From the NCBI GenBank assembly GCA_023431385.1, contig JAEYWA010000045.1:1-44141 (forward strand): a stretch of 44,141 nucleotides of DNA. The letters run 5' to 3'. Numbering within the stretch: the first letter of the stretch is position 1; the number at the start of each line of letters is the position of its first letter. A program made the position numbers and the translations under genes. Below the pieces are notes generated by a model. The model was not told the DNA's origin. It did not search any database and was given only the letters and a program-made list of their open reading frames with translations. The stretch comes from Bacillota bacterium (GTDB taxonomy: Bacteria; Bacillota; Clostridia; Acetivibrionales; DSM-1351). Shown piece after piece: positions 1 through 8,969 of this stretch.

Positions 1-89
1 AATCGACAGTGTCAAAAATCAAAGCTAAGTATTTTAAGGACATTAAATATATTTCCTGCCCACCTTACCGACTGCTGTATTTATAAGCT

Positions 90-224
90 TTACAAGGCTA
101 AAGCAACCTGACTGCCAATAAGTCCACCCAGCATGATGGTTAATATAAAGCCTATATCTATGCTTTTTAAATTAATACCCAGGTGTATCCCCATAACAGG
201 GTTTAGAATAATAGCAGTAATGAT
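90..224 (-). pseudogene. C-terminal remnant of a membrane protein
   Basis: Read on the minus strand, a 44-codon open stretch after a stop at 225-227 encodes a strongly hydrophobic tail (ILNPVMGIHLGINLK, then GFILTIMLGGLIGSQVALAL and stop). It has no start codon with a ribosome binding site and looks like the last one or two membrane segments of a lost protein. It follows the PadR-like remnant at 263-349, and PadR regulators are often followed by a membrane protein gene, which fits but does not prove common origin. The family is not recognised. Confidence 0.4.
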
Positions 225-262
225 CTATGAATTCATCATCCAAATCTTCCTTATGCATTTTA

Positions 263-349
263 CTAATATTCAGACTTGCGCTTTTCCAGTCTTTGCAGTG
301 CGGGATACAATGTGCCTTCACCCATGGGGTATAGATCATATTCTTGAGT
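263..349 (-). pseudogene. PadR-family regulator remnant
   Basis: On the minus strand a short frame encodes TQEYDLYPMGEGTLYPALQR followed by LEKRKSEY and a stop. The string EGTLYPALQRLEK is the signature of helix 3/wing of PadR winged-helix repressors. Neither the N-terminal helices nor the dimerisation region is present in any frame nearby, and stops bound the fragment on both sides. I therefore read it as a decayed regulator. The longer open frame over the same bases (172-513) is in another frame and is not the real one. Confidence 0.5.
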
Positions 350-400
350 TCAGTCATTTGTTTACTGGTTAAAAAATATCCAAAAATTTCAATTAATCTA

Positions 401-448
401 TTGCAGAGATAATAAAGTGATGATATAATACTACCAAACGGTAGGTAG
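401..448 (+). promoter_or_regulatory. tetR promoter and probable autoregulatory operator
   Basis: A good sigma-A promoter is visible: -35 TTGCAG at 401-406, 17-base spacer, -10 TATAAT at 424-429. Directly after the -10, bases 430-448 hold an inverted repeat of the CTACC/GGTAG type (ACTACCAAACGGTAGGTAGT). It covers the expected transcription start, so a bound dimer would block transcription. The TetR gene starts 19 bases later, making autorepression likely. Confidence 0.75.
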
Positions 449-467
449 TTTTTTTTTAGGAGGTAGT

Positions 468-1043
468 ATGAAAAAGAATGAAATACTTGACAAATCACTA
501 GAATTATTTGCAACTCAAGGGTATTTTGGTACCAGCATGGATGATATCGCTAAAGCTGTAGGAATTAAGAAGGCTTCCCTGTATTCCCATTACTCAGGTA
601 AGGAAAGCATATTTACAGCTATATTTAATAATATTTTAGCCGATTATTTTTCGTTCATTGATAATCTTACAGCTTGCAGTGAAGAGACAAATTATCTGGA
701 GAAATTAGCAAGTATCTTTTCCGGTTATATTAAAAATTGTAAAAATAATAATAAAATGGTTTTCTGGGATAGATACTATTATTATCCTCCGGAATATTTA
801 AAAGATTATATTTTACATGAAACCTATGAAATCGAAATGCTCTTCCTAGGTAAAATCACTACTATTATTGAACAAGGGATCAAAAATGGAAGTATACGGG
901 ATAAAAATGCCTATGATGTAGCCTTATCCTTTTATTATATGATGATAGGCTTTGCCATGACGGTTAAGTTCTATGATGAAAAAGTAATAGATAAGGATAT
1001 TGCTAAATGCATAGACGTTTTCATAGATGGCATAAAACTATGA
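468..1043 (+). CDS. TetR/AcrR family transcriptional repressor
   Basis: A 191-residue protein with the usual TetR layout: an N-terminal helix-turn-helix (about residues 5-50, containing TSMDDIAKAVGIKKASLYSH), then a helical ligand-binding and dimerisation domain not assignable to a subfamily. The start ATG at 468 follows AGGAGG at 458-463. The operator-like inverted repeat at 430-448 overlaps its own promoter, so it is probably autoregulated. It ends 48 bases before an aldo/keto reductase on the same strand and may control that gene. Ligand unknown. Confidence 0.9.
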   Translation: MKKNEILDKSLELFATQGYFGTSMDDIAKAVGIKKASLYSHYSGKESIFTAIFNNILADYFSFIDNLTACSEETNYLEKLASIFSGYIKNCKNNNKMVFWDRYYYYPPEYLKDYILHETYEIEMLFLGKITTIIEQGIKNGSIRDKNAYDVALSFYYMMIGFAMTVKFYDEKVIDKDIAKCIDVFIDGIKL

Positions 1044-1091
1044 TTAGTAGATTCGAGTAAACATTTTATTTATTAAAGGGAGGGATTCAAT

Positions 1092-2087
1092 ATGAATGAT
1101 GGCTTTAAGAAAAAGCTTGGGCGGTCTGGAATCGAAGTTAGTGCGTTAGGCTTAGGAGGCTGGGCTATCGGAGGACAGTTTATACTTAGCGGAATGTACG
1201 ACGGCTGGGGTGATGTTGACGATAATGAGTCAATAAGAGCTATTCACAGAGCTCTTGAACTCGGTGTAAACTTCCTGGATACGGCCGATTGTTATGGTGT
1301 TGGCCACAGTGAAGAAGTAATTGGAAAAGCAATTACGGGAAAAAGGAACAGCGTTGTGATTGCTACAAAGTTTGGATATCTGAGCAATGAAGCCACTAAA
1401 ACAGTACATGGTACTAATGTAACACCAGGTTACATAGAAAGAGCTTGCGATGCATCACTTAAAAGGCTCAATACCGACTACATTGACGTGTACCAGCTCC
1501 ATGTAGGGGATTTGCCGGTATCTGACGTAGAGCCCATATGCTCGACTCTGGATCGGCTTGTTGAGAAAGGTAAGATTCGCACTTATGGCTGGAGCACAGA
1601 CCTTATTGATTGCGCCAGGCTGTTTGCAGAAAGAGCTAATTGTTCTGCCATTCAACACTGTTTAAATGTCTTTGACGATAATACTGAGTTGGTTAAGTTT
1701 TGTGAAAACAACAATCTTGCCAGTATTAATCGCAGTCCTCTGGCTATGGGCTTTCTAAGCGGTAAATTTACTGCGCAATCCTTATTTTCCACGGATGATG
1801 TTCGAGGCGCCGGTCATTCCTGGGTTACGTACTTTAAAGACGGAAGACCTGTGCCTGAGTTCTTAGAGAAGCTAGATTCGGTCAAGGAAATACTGACCAG
1901 CAACGGTCGTACACCGGTTCAGGGCGCCTTAGCGTGGATTTGGGGAAAAAGCAGCAGTACAATACCTATCGCCGGATTTAAAACCGTAAAGCAGGTTGAA
2001 GAGAACGCAAAGGCCATGGAATTTGGTCCTTTGTCACAGGACCAAATGGAGGAGATAGATAGAATTCTTTATCAAAGCGACAAATAG
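1092..2087 (+). CDS. aldo/keto reductase
   Basis: A 331-residue TIM-barrel NAD(P)H-dependent oxidoreductase. The catalytic tetrad is visible: Asp and Tyr in FLDTADCYGVGHSEE, Lys in VVIATKFGY, and His in VYQLHVGD. The C-terminal cofactor region contains IPIAGFKTVKQVEENAKA, typical of the YghZ/IolS-like branch. The start is preceded by GGGAGGG. It probably reduces a carbonyl or aldehyde; the substrate cannot be told. It is co-directional with the TetR gene 48 bases upstream, suggesting one regulated unit. Confidence 0.9.
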   Translation: MNDGFKKKLGRSGIEVSALGLGGWAIGGQFILSGMYDGWGDVDDNESIRAIHRALELGVNFLDTADCYGVGHSEEVIGKAITGKRNSVVIATKFGYLSNEATKTVHGTNVTPGYIERACDASLKRLNTDYIDVYQLHVGDLPVSDVEPICSTLDRLVEKGKIRTYGWSTDLIDCARLFAERANCSAIQHCLNVFDDNTELVKFCENNNLASINRSPLAMGFLSGKFTAQSLFSTDDVRGAGHSWVTYFKDGRPVPEFLEKLDSVKEILTSNGRTPVQGALAWIWGKSSSTIPIAGFKTVKQVEENAKAMEFGPLSQDQMEEIDRILYQSDK

Positions 2088-2129
2088 AATATTAATTTAA
2101 TTTACATCTTTCCATATACCATCTGATAA

Positions 2130-2165
2130 AAGCCGATATTCTCCATCATATGAGAATATCGGCTT
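2130..2165. terminator. hairpin between convergent genes
   Basis: A perfect 14-base stem (AAGCCGATATTCTC with GAGAATATCGGCTT) around an 8-base loop lies between the convergent aldo/keto reductase and RnfD-RnfC genes. The T-tract is weak on both sides, so terminator function is likely by position rather than by a classical sequence. Confidence 0.6.
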
Positions 2166-2187
2166 GATAAATTTTGCTAGAAATAAT

Positions 2188-3972
2188 TTATGTGTTAACC
2201 TTAGCAGCTGAAATTTTTGCAGTTTTCATGCGCAGGGCAAGATTTCTGCCTGCAAGACACACTCTGCTGCAATTTCCGCACTGGATACATCTATCAGGAT
2301 AATATTTTTTTGCTTCCTCAGTTTTATGTCGGTCAATCAGCTGAGAGATACGCTTTACATCCATCCCCATTGGACAGTTATCAACACAGAATCCGCATCT
2401 GGAGCACTGTACCGATTCCTTATAGTGCGGAAAGTCGGCTATTGCAATAGAATTCACATTTTTGTCGATCACATCATCATCTGAGGAATTCCAAGACTGC
2501 ATTACCCCTCCTCCTAAAAAAATATTTCCTGAAGAAAGAGGAAGTTTTTCTATCACATTTTGAACAGACATTCCAAGTCTGACTTTTGCCACATAAGCAG
2601 TTTTCGCCTTTAGGTCAGAAATAGTAATTAACTTTGTATCTGCTCTTTTATTCATCATAACTGCTTCATATATTGAAAACACTGTTTGAACATTAAGTAC
2701 AAGTATTCCTTTTTTAGCCGGTATATCAATACTTGCCAGGTCTTCTCCAAGTACATGCCCGATTAATGCCTTTTCAGCTCCCACAGGGTAATAGTCTGGT
2801 ACCTTAACCACATTAACATTACAGGCTTTTATCTCTGTACCTTCCTTTACAGCCAGTGCCGTAATTTCAAAATTGATACATTGCCGGACAAGGTTAATGC
2901 CTTTGCATATTTCCTCCATTCGACGGTTTATAAGCCAGTGGTCGTGCATCAATCCGGGATCACATTCCACCCCGTTTATGATAAAATACTTTTTCTCTTC
3001 CTTTGCTTCGAGCACGGTCCTGATTTTCTGTATTGTTGGAAAAGCTGCTCCACCAAGACCTGTCACTTCATTTTTCTCAATTCTTTTTAATATTTCCCTG
3101 CTGTCAGGTGCTATGCTTTCTGCCACAGCAACTGCCTCGCTGCCCGAAAGAGATAAATCATAGAAAAGGACCTCATTTCCAGCAGTAACTATCTTTTTTA
3201 CAGCTTTTTTTACTGGAGCCTTTCTTTGAGGTATTTCCAGATATTTATCAGCAATATAGCAGATAACATTGAATAATAGTACGCTGGCTGCCATCACAAC
3301 AGGTGACCCGGTCAGCACAATTGCAGCCGCACCTGACAAGGCTCCTCCCACAGCTCCCAGAACTGGGTTTGGTGACACTGTGACCGGATCGGTAAGTACA
3401 AGGCAGCCATAAAATATGGCACCATACCCTAAGTAGCTGTCAAAGCCAAATTTCTGCAGTAAAACCAACGCTGCTGCCATTCCTGCCATAAAGCCTAAGG
3501 AAGCATAGGGTCTGAACAGGATGAAAGGTATTGAAAGCAGCAAGGCCGGAATGAGCAGCAGCTGCGGGCTGAAATCCACCACCGTCCTCATTCCGAATAA
3601 AAGGCCTGTTACAAGTACCCCGGTCATAGCAGGATTTATCGGATTTTTACCTGTCCCTCCCCAAATATGCTTTCCAAGCAGCAAAGAGACAGCAGCACAG
3701 ATCAGCTGAATCCACAGCGCTGTTCCGGGAGTCAGGATACATATTATTCCCGCCGTAAGGGAAGCCGATACTCCGCATATGGGTCTTTTGTACCTTATAT
3801 AGTTCACAGCCCCATCAATAATAAGTGAGACCAGTATTACTGCAAAAAAGCTAAGTATTTCAACGGGCTTCAGCACCCATGACGGCAGCATATAAAGCAT
3901 AAGCACTATAAAGGCCGCCGCCATAAAATGTTCGTTTGTCCATTTTGATCTTATCAGTGGAAAGGTATTCAT
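2188..3972 (-). CDS. RnfD/NqrB-like membrane domain fused to RnfC-like Fe-S flavoprotein
   Basis: A 594-residue single chain joins two Rnf subunits. Residues about 1-250 are membrane helices of the NqrB/RnfD family (GGTGKNPINPAMTG; FRPYASLGF; LTDPVTVSPNPVLG). Residues about 300-590 match RnfC: EVTGLGGAAFPTIQKI, FIINGVECDPG, YYPVGAEKALI, an SLBB-like part, and two 4Fe-4S sites (CSRCGFCVDNCP and CIQCGNCSRVC). The segment between NPAM and RPYASLGF is very short, and the S-G-A-T flavin-attachment motif of RnfD/NqrB is not seen. No RnfA, B, E or G gene is adjacent. It overlaps the CoA-binding-fold gene by one base (TAATG), so translation is coupled. It is probably a membrane electron-transfer protein; donor and acceptor are unknown. 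Confidence 0.85.
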   Translation of the reverse strand: MNTFPLIRSKWTNEHFMAAAFIVLMLYMLPSWVLKPVEILSFFAVILVSLIIDGAVNYIRYKRPICGVSASLTAGIICILTPGTALWIQLICAAVSLLLGKHIWGGTGKNPINPAMTGVLVTGLLFGMRTVVDFSPQLLLIPALLLSIPFILFRPYASLGFMAGMAAALVLLQKFGFDSYLGYGAIFYGCLVLTDPVTVSPNPVLGAVGGALSGAAAIVLTGSPVVMAASVLLFNVICYIADKYLEIPQRKAPVKKAVKKIVTAGNEVLFYDLSLSGSEAVAVAESIAPDSREILKRIEKNEVTGLGGAAFPTIQKIRTVLEAKEEKKYFIINGVECDPGLMHDHWLINRRMEEICKGINLVRQCINFEITALAVKEGTEIKACNVNVVKVPDYYPVGAEKALIGHVLGEDLASIDIPAKKGILVLNVQTVFSIYEAVMMNKRADTKLITISDLKAKTAYVAKVRLGMSVQNVIEKLPLSSGNIFLGGGVMQSWNSSDDDVIDKNVNSIAIADFPHYKESVQCSRCGFCVDNCPMGMDVKRISQLIDRHKTEEAKKYYPDRCIQCGNCSRVCLAGRNLALRMKTAKISAAKVNT

Positions 3973-4400
3973 TATCTCACTCCTGCGAAGAAAGCATGAA
4001 TCCTGTGAAAGCCGGTGCCGAATTTCATCATTGGACAGGCAACAATGGTCTCAATACCCATATTTGAGCATTCCTCAAGTATGGAGTCATCTATATTTCT
4101 TTTACTTTGAAATAGTATTCTTTTTATCCCATTTTCGTATAGTTCCTTTAACTCCTTGCGGGCATTTTCCTTATTTACAAGCACAAACGCTGTCCTTGGT
4201 ATTTTAGGCAGATCGGATATGCTCTTGTAAACCTTAACATCATAATTACCCTCTATTTTGGTGTTTGTAGGGTAAACCTTTATTCCGTTTTTGGTAAATG
4301 CTTCATAAATCATTTTACAGAAGGGTTGATTTTTACCTCCTGAATAACCTACAAAGAGAACTTCATTACCATCGAAGAATTCTTTGTTCAATATCGACAT
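3972..4400 (-). CDS. CoA-binding (Rossmann-fold) domain protein
   Basis: A 142-residue protein resembling the stand-alone CoA-binding domain (succinyl-CoA synthetase alpha / YccU type). An N-terminal EVLFVGYSGGKNQPFCKMIY forms the nucleotide-binding strand-loop-helix, followed by GIKVYPTNTKIEG, AFVLVNKENARKELKELYENG and a C-terminal ETIVACPMMKFG. It is a soluble protein. The stop codon overlaps the start of the RnfD-RnfC fusion in TAATG, with the next ribosome binding site inside its 3' end, so the two products are probably made together and may act in one complex. The ligand is not shown. Confidence 0.75.
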   Translation of the reverse strand: MSILNKEFFDGNEVLFVGYSGGKNQPFCKMIYEAFTKNGIKVYPTNTKIEGNYDVKVYKSISDLPKIPRTAFVLVNKENARKELKELYENGIKRILFQSKRNIDDSILEECSNMGIETIVACPMMKFGTGFHRIHAFFAGVR

Positions 4401-4528
4401 AATATCACACTCCTATTCTTAATAGTAATACGCTTGGTTCTAAATAAAGTCTTCTATTTATGTAAAATTTCTCTATATAAATATTATAATGTATTCCTAT
4501 TGAAGAATAAACGATGTAATAATAAACA

Positions 4529-4551
4529 GTCCGTACCTGAAAGATACGGAC
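4529..4551 (-). terminator. rho-independent terminator after the EFR1-type gene
   Basis: Read on the minus strand, stem GTCCGTA / TACGGAC with a 9-base loop is followed by TGTTTATTATT. It lies about 60 bases past the stop of the flavodoxin-ferredoxin gene. Confidence 0.6.
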
Positions 4552-4612
4552 CAACCGGCAATATATAGTTTTTATCGTTATACATAGTCTTATATAGTCC
4601 TATATAGTTAGT

Positions 4613-5389
4613 TTATATAGGCATTGAAACTTTAGGGTTTTTATACCTTCCCTTATTAATCGTCCCTTTGCCGTATTGAATAGCCTTGACGGGACAGTAA
4701 TTTATACACGCAAGACACTGGGTACATTTACTTCCCCATTGAGGTTTCCTGTCGACCTTGATGGTTTTTGTATTGCAAACCTTTTCACAAATGCCACAAC
4801 CTGTACAGCTATCATCAGCATAGAATTTTTTTGTGCTCAAAGCCCCCATATTGAACAGAGGATAAATTACTCCTGTCGTCAGTATAGGGAGAATTCCTTT
4901 GGCAAGCTTAAAGACGTCTGATTCTCTCCTCTTAATGACCTGGTTGATTTCCAGCATAGCTTTTTCAGCTGTTTCCAGCTTTTCTTTTTCAACTTCCTTT
5001 GTATCCACATCTCCCATAATGATGTAATTACTCGGCATTCTAATAGAAAATGCGCTGGAAAGCCTTAGCCCTTTGGCTGAAAGCCTGTTGCCCAGAAGCT
5101 TCATCGTATTGCCAATACTTTCGCCGCAGGTTGCCACAGAAAATATATAATGATTATTATAATCCTTGAGCTTCAGCCTGTCTATGAATTCAAGCATCAT
5201 CCCTGGCGGCCCCCATGCATAAACCGGAAAAATAAAACCGATGGTTTCATTTTCCTTCAGACTATACTCAAATAGCTTTTCTCCGCTGTTAATTCTCTCA
5301 GCAACGGAAACTAAAGCTTCCCCACTGTAGTCTGCAATATTTCTGGCAGTCTGCAGGGAATTACCCGTACCGGAAAAGTAAAATATCAT
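4613..5389 (-). CDS. EFR1-type flavodoxin-ferredoxin fusion protein
   Basis: A 258-residue cytosolic electron carrier. The N-terminus is a flavodoxin-like domain beginning MIFYFSGTGNSLQTARNIA, where SGTGNS binds FMN phosphate. The C-terminus has two 4Fe-4S motifs, CTGCGICEKVC and CTQCLACINYCP. This order defines the EFR1 family. The open frame extends 15 codons further up, but the ATG at 5389 is preceded by AAGGGGGAAGTT, so I place the start there. It may reduce a partner oxidoreductase; the redox partner is unknown. It is followed by a terminator at 4529-4551. Confidence 0.88.
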   Translation of the reverse strand: MIFYFSGTGNSLQTARNIADYSGEALVSVAERINSGEKLFEYSLKENETIGFIFPVYAWGPPGMMLEFIDRLKLKDYNNHYIFSVATCGESIGNTMKLLGNRLSAKGLRLSSAFSIRMPSNYIIMGDVDTKEVEKEKLETAEKAMLEINQVIKRRESDVFKLAKGILPILTTGVIYPLFNMGALSTKKFYADDSCTGCGICEKVCNTKTIKVDRKPQWGSKCTQCLACINYCPVKAIQYGKGTINKGRYKNPKVSMPI

Positions 5390-5483
5390 AACTTCCCCCT
5401 TAAAAAATGAACTACATAGTATAACAAGATACATAGCATCCCTTACAGGATATTCAATATATATTTTATCAAGTTTCTTCTCA

Positions 5484-6029
5484 TTACAAAAGTTTTTCTA
5501 TATCTTTCTCCATATCCAGTGGCGAAGTAGTGGGTTCAAATCTGCCTGAAACATTACCGTCCCTGTCTATAAGGAATTTTGTAAAATTCCATTTTATAGA
5601 GTCTCCGTGCAAAGTCTCCGGATACTTCTCCTCTAAAAGACCTTTTAATATTTTTCCCAAGGAATGGTTCAAATCAAAACCCTTGAAGGGAGCCTGTTCT
5701 GTCAGATATTTGAATAGCGGATGCGCATCCGCACCTCTTACCTCTATTTTTGAAAACATTTGAAAACCTACTCCATAGTTCAAAGTACAGAAATTCTGAA
5801 TATTCTCATCACTTCCCGGTTCCTGTTCGGCAAACTGATTTGATGGAAAACCTAATATTTCAAATCCCTGATCCCTATATTTCTCATATACTCTTTGCAA
5901 ATCTTCATACTGAGGGGTAAAGCCACACTTACTTGCAGTATTTGCGATAATCAATACCTTTCCTTTATACTTCTCAAGAGAAATTTCCTTACCGTCTATT
6001 GTTTTAGCCTTAAAATCATAAATATTCAT
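5484..6029 (-). CDS. glutathione peroxidase family protein (thiol peroxidase)
   Basis: A 181-residue protein with the family's order of motifs: VLIIANTASKCGFTPQYEDL carrying the peroxidatic Cys, ILGFPSNQFAEQEPGS with the Gln, and IKWNFTKFLIDRDGNV with the Trp-Asn pair. It is the Cys form, not selenocysteine. A further GTG exists three codons upstream, but AAGGAG is spaced 8 bases from the ATG at 6029, so that is the likely start. In clostridia such enzymes usually take electrons from thioredoxin to reduce peroxides. The flavodoxin-ferredoxin gene follows on the same strand. Confidence 0.92.
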   Translation of the reverse strand: MNIYDFKAKTIDGKEISLEKYKGKVLIIANTASKCGFTPQYEDLQRVYEKYRDQGFEILGFPSNQFAEQEPGSDENIQNFCTLNYGVGFQMFSKIEVRGADAHPLFKYLTEQAPFKGFDLNHSLGKILKGLLEEKYPETLHGDSIKWNFTKFLIDRDGNVSGRFEPTTSPLDMEKDIEKLL

Positions 6030-6258
6030 ATAATGCACTCCTTATTTTATTCCAGTTATCTATTTTATAAAATTTAATTGTTTACAATTATTATAATTTT
6101 TTTCTATAAATAAAGTCAACAATTAGTTTCAACTATAATTTAACCCGTTACTCGGTGCATTATAACAGATAAGTACAAAAAGAATAAAATTCAGTTACTT
6201 TGGTCGTTGCCAATGTTTATATCTAATAAACATCCTTGATTCCAGACAGTATCGGCCT

Positions 6259-8568
6259 TTACGTCAAAGGTTGTAGCTTCCCGTCAGGTTGCTCCAGACT
6301 TATGCCTAATAGCTGGTTATCCTTAAGATGCTGGATAAGATTACTTATAAGCAGTTCCTGTCTGCTGTCGTGATTGCTGTAATCTTTAAGTATTTTTTCA
6401 TCAAGACCCCTTATCTTTTTCTTTGATACAGGCAGTTTACAAAACTCAGCTATTGAAGGTGTAAAATAGGCACCATCTTTAGCTTCCACAAATGTCTCAG
6501 TAATGTACCCACCCTTTGTATCTTTACTGAAAGTAATTGCTGCCGGAATGATGCTGCTGCCTTCAATAGTTACAGTTTTATCATAGAGCTTGCAGTAGCT
6601 GGTAAGTACTGTGACAAATACTTTAAGTTTGTCTTTTTCTTCATATGTTCCTAGTATTGTGGGAGCCACAACGTTAAAACCTCTTGTCGAATCAGAATAG
6701 TGAGCAGAAACAGCTTGATAAATTGCCTGTTCTACTGGGTCTGATGATCTTGCCTTGAAATCCCCAAGTGGTACCTGCTTTCTTAGTGAAACCTTGGAAT
6801 ACCACTCGGCAGGAGTTAGGCTATCCTCTACGCTACTGCTCCTGGAGCCTAAAAGCTCCTTACATAAGGACATAACTATATATCCCCTCAAATCATTTCC
6901 AACCTTGTTTTCTCTGAACTGGGCTAGAAGGTACTCCAGTGCCTGATCTCCCATTTTTATGATATCTTCATATTCTTTGGGATGAGCCTTAATGTAATCT
7001 CCTGGATTTGAGGAGGTGCTTGCCTGTGTTAATATGTCAAGACGAGGCTCTATCTCTGATTTGATTTTCTCTAATTTTTCATCGTCCTCCGTCAGTTTCC
7101 CTGTATAATTATTTTTCTTAATATAAACATTCATTATTGTTACTTTGTCAATGAGTTCTTGAATTAATGGTACATTTTCCGAATATGTTCGTACATCCTC
7201 TCCCATCAACTTTTCAACCTCAGCTCTGGTAAAGGTAAACCCATATGAAACCCCGTCATATTTTCCTGTTTTATCTGCAATTTTAAATTCTATTTTGTCT
7301 ACATTGCCGATTAGGCTGAAAAGCAGTACAGCATCAGGGAAAAGAGCACTACCACTGATTGCTCCGTCATGAAGCATACCTGAGTAATCTCTCATATTCA
7401 GATTGATTCTAATTCCAAGCGGCGGTGCCTCAGTCTGAAGCACTACCGTATTCCGGCTCAGGCCCACAGGAAGCTTCAAAGCATCTATTAACCCAACTAC
7501 CTTACTGTTATCACCAACATAAGGAGTTTTGTTCTTTAGCAATTGTTCAACCTTGTACTTGTTTGTTAAGACCTCTTTTTCGAGCGTTTTCTCCGGATTG
7601 GTTGCAAACCCGGCAATAAAAGCCGTTATCAAGACAATGATAAGTGTTGTTACCCAGAAAGCTGGTCTTTTGTAATTCAGTACATTCTTAATTCTGGCTT
7701 TAAGCGCACTTTCACCAAAGGCTAGTGGACTTCCTAAGACGAATCCGCCTCCACGTACAGAAAAAGATAGTAAGGAATTGGAGTAATTAGCCTTTATTGA
7801 ACTACCCATTCTCCTGACAACACTTTCATCACAGGACATTTCCATGTCTCTGCTCATAAGAATAAAGGAAAGCCACATCAGGGGATTGAACCAGTGCAGT
7901 GTCAGAACAAGGAAGGCGAATGGTTTGATAAGGTAATCCAGCCGCTTTATGTGTGTCTGCTCATGGGTTAGAATATAGGTTCTATACGGCTCAATCAATC
8001 CCACCGGGATGTATATTCTTGGATTCAAAAAACCATATACAAACGGCGAAGATATTCTATCTGATTCAAATATATTGTCGTTAACCACTGTGGCAGTACT
8101 GACCCTTTCTGCTACTTTCAAATATGAAATAATGCTGAATATCACAAGAACTGCAATACCTGCAAGCCATATGACTGAAGCTGCCTGAAGAAAAAACCCT
8201 CTTACGGCGAAACTGTCATCAACTCCCGGAAAAACCCCTGCTGAGGGAGCCAATGAGGCTGCTTCATTAGCACTGTTTATCCATCCCTCCCTAGCCGGTG
8301 CAGCTCTGTCCAATATAAAACCGGTGTTTTCTGATATGGCGTTTATTGTTCCTTTTCCACCAAAGTAAGCTATATCGAAAACCCCAATCAAGCTTAAACG
8401 GGAACTGATGCTGAACGGTAGAACGAGTCTTAGTAATACAGGTAACCACAAAACGTATGAAAATATCTTAGGTGCCTTTTTCAGAAAAATTCTTAAAATA
8501 ATTACGGCAGTTGCTACATAGCTTGCTGTAAGGCTCATATCCAACAGAGAAATAAATAAATCTGTCAT
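6259..8568 (-). CDS. BlaR1/MecR1-like membrane sensor metallopeptidase (M56)
   Basis: A 769-residue protein. The N-terminal half has several membrane helices (about residues 5-55, 125-150 and 305-325) and a cytoplasmic M56 zinc-peptidase motif, LTHEQTHIKRLDY (HExxH), with MEMSCDESVVRR downstream. After the last helix comes a region like DUF4825 (YKVEQLLKNKTPYVGDNSKV) and a long extracellular part, not a penicillin-binding sensor domain: no SxxK/KTG set is seen. By analogy with BlaR1 it should cleave or inactivate the adjacent BlaI repressor when a signal is sensed, but the signal is probably not a beta-lactam. Its start overlaps the BlaI stop by 4 bases. Confidence 0.85.
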   Translation of the reverse strand: MTDLFISLLDMSLTASYVATAVIILRIFLKKAPKIFSYVLWLPVLLRLVLPFSISSRLSLIGVFDIAYFGGKGTINAISENTGFILDRAAPAREGWINSANEAASLAPSAGVFPGVDDSFAVRGFFLQAASVIWLAGIAVLVIFSIISYLKVAERVSTATVVNDNIFESDRISSPFVYGFLNPRIYIPVGLIEPYRTYILTHEQTHIKRLDYLIKPFAFLVLTLHWFNPLMWLSFILMSRDMEMSCDESVVRRMGSSIKANYSNSLLSFSVRGGGFVLGSPLAFGESALKARIKNVLNYKRPAFWVTTLIIVLITAFIAGFATNPEKTLEKEVLTNKYKVEQLLKNKTPYVGDNSKVVGLIDALKLPVGLSRNTVVLQTEAPPLGIRINLNMRDYSGMLHDGAISGSALFPDAVLLFSLIGNVDKIEFKIADKTGKYDGVSYGFTFTRAEVEKLMGEDVRTYSENVPLIQELIDKVTIMNVYIKKNNYTGKLTEDDEKLEKIKSEIEPRLDILTQASTSSNPGDYIKAHPKEYEDIIKMGDQALEYLLAQFRENKVGNDLRGYIVMSLCKELLGSRSSSVEDSLTPAEWYSKVSLRKQVPLGDFKARSSDPVEQAIYQAVSAHYSDSTRGFNVVAPTILGTYEEKDKLKVFVTVLTSYCKLYDKTVTIEGSSIIPAAITFSKDTKGGYITETFVEAKDGAYFTPSIAEFCKLPVSKKKIRGLDEKILKDYSNHDSRQELLISNLIQHLKDNQLLGISLEQPDGKLQPLT

Positions 8569-8939
8569 TTTGCAGCCTCCTCAATAATACGTTTTAACTC
8601 TTCAGCTTCCTTTTCAGATATTTTCCTGCCTCCGAAAAAGGATGTCAAAAACTGTGGCAGTGAACCATCAAAGGCCTTTTCAACAATGCTTGCGCTCTCA
8701 TATCTTTGAGCATCCTCCCTTTTAACTATGGCAGAAACCATAGTGTTCTCATTTCTCAGAATGCCTCTTTCGCAAAGCTTTCTTAAAACCGTGTAGGTAG
8801 TGGATTTTTTCCAACCCAGCCTGGTTTGACTAAGCTTTACCAACTCTGTTGAATTTATTGGTTCACTGTCCCATATGAGACTGCAGAATTTGAACTCTGC
8901 GTCATATAGTTTATTTTTTTCCACATCATTTTGTTCCAT
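8565..8939 (-). CDS. BlaI/MecI/CopY family repressor
   Basis: A 124-residue winged-helix repressor. The DNA-binding part (about residues 15-85) contains ELVKLSQTRLGWKKSTTYTV and LRKLCERGIL; the C-terminal helices include FLTSFFGGRKISEKEAEELK, typical for dimerisation in this family. It is first in an operon with the M56 sensor (4-base overlap). The double inverted repeat at 8970-9012, placed over its own promoter, is the expected operator. Confidence 0.92.
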   Translation of the reverse strand: MEQNDVEKNKLYDAEFKFCSLIWDSEPINSTELVKLSQTRLGWKKSTTYTVLRKLCERGILRNENTMVSAIVKREDAQRYESASIVEKAFDGSLPQFLTSFFGGRKISEKEAEELKRIIEEAAK

Positions 8940-8969
8940 AGGTAACCAACTCCATTCTTAAAAATCAAA

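Noticed and set aside
172..513. 113-codon minus-strand open frame
   Set aside because: Overlaps the TetR start and its promoter; the PadR signature lies in a different frame over the same bases.
4560..4620. Repeated TATATAG units resembling a short tandem repeat
   Set aside because: Irregular spacing and AT-rich low complexity; no constant unit length.
5484..6029. Selenocysteine glutathione peroxidase
   Set aside because: The active-site codon encodes Cys and there is no in-frame TGA.
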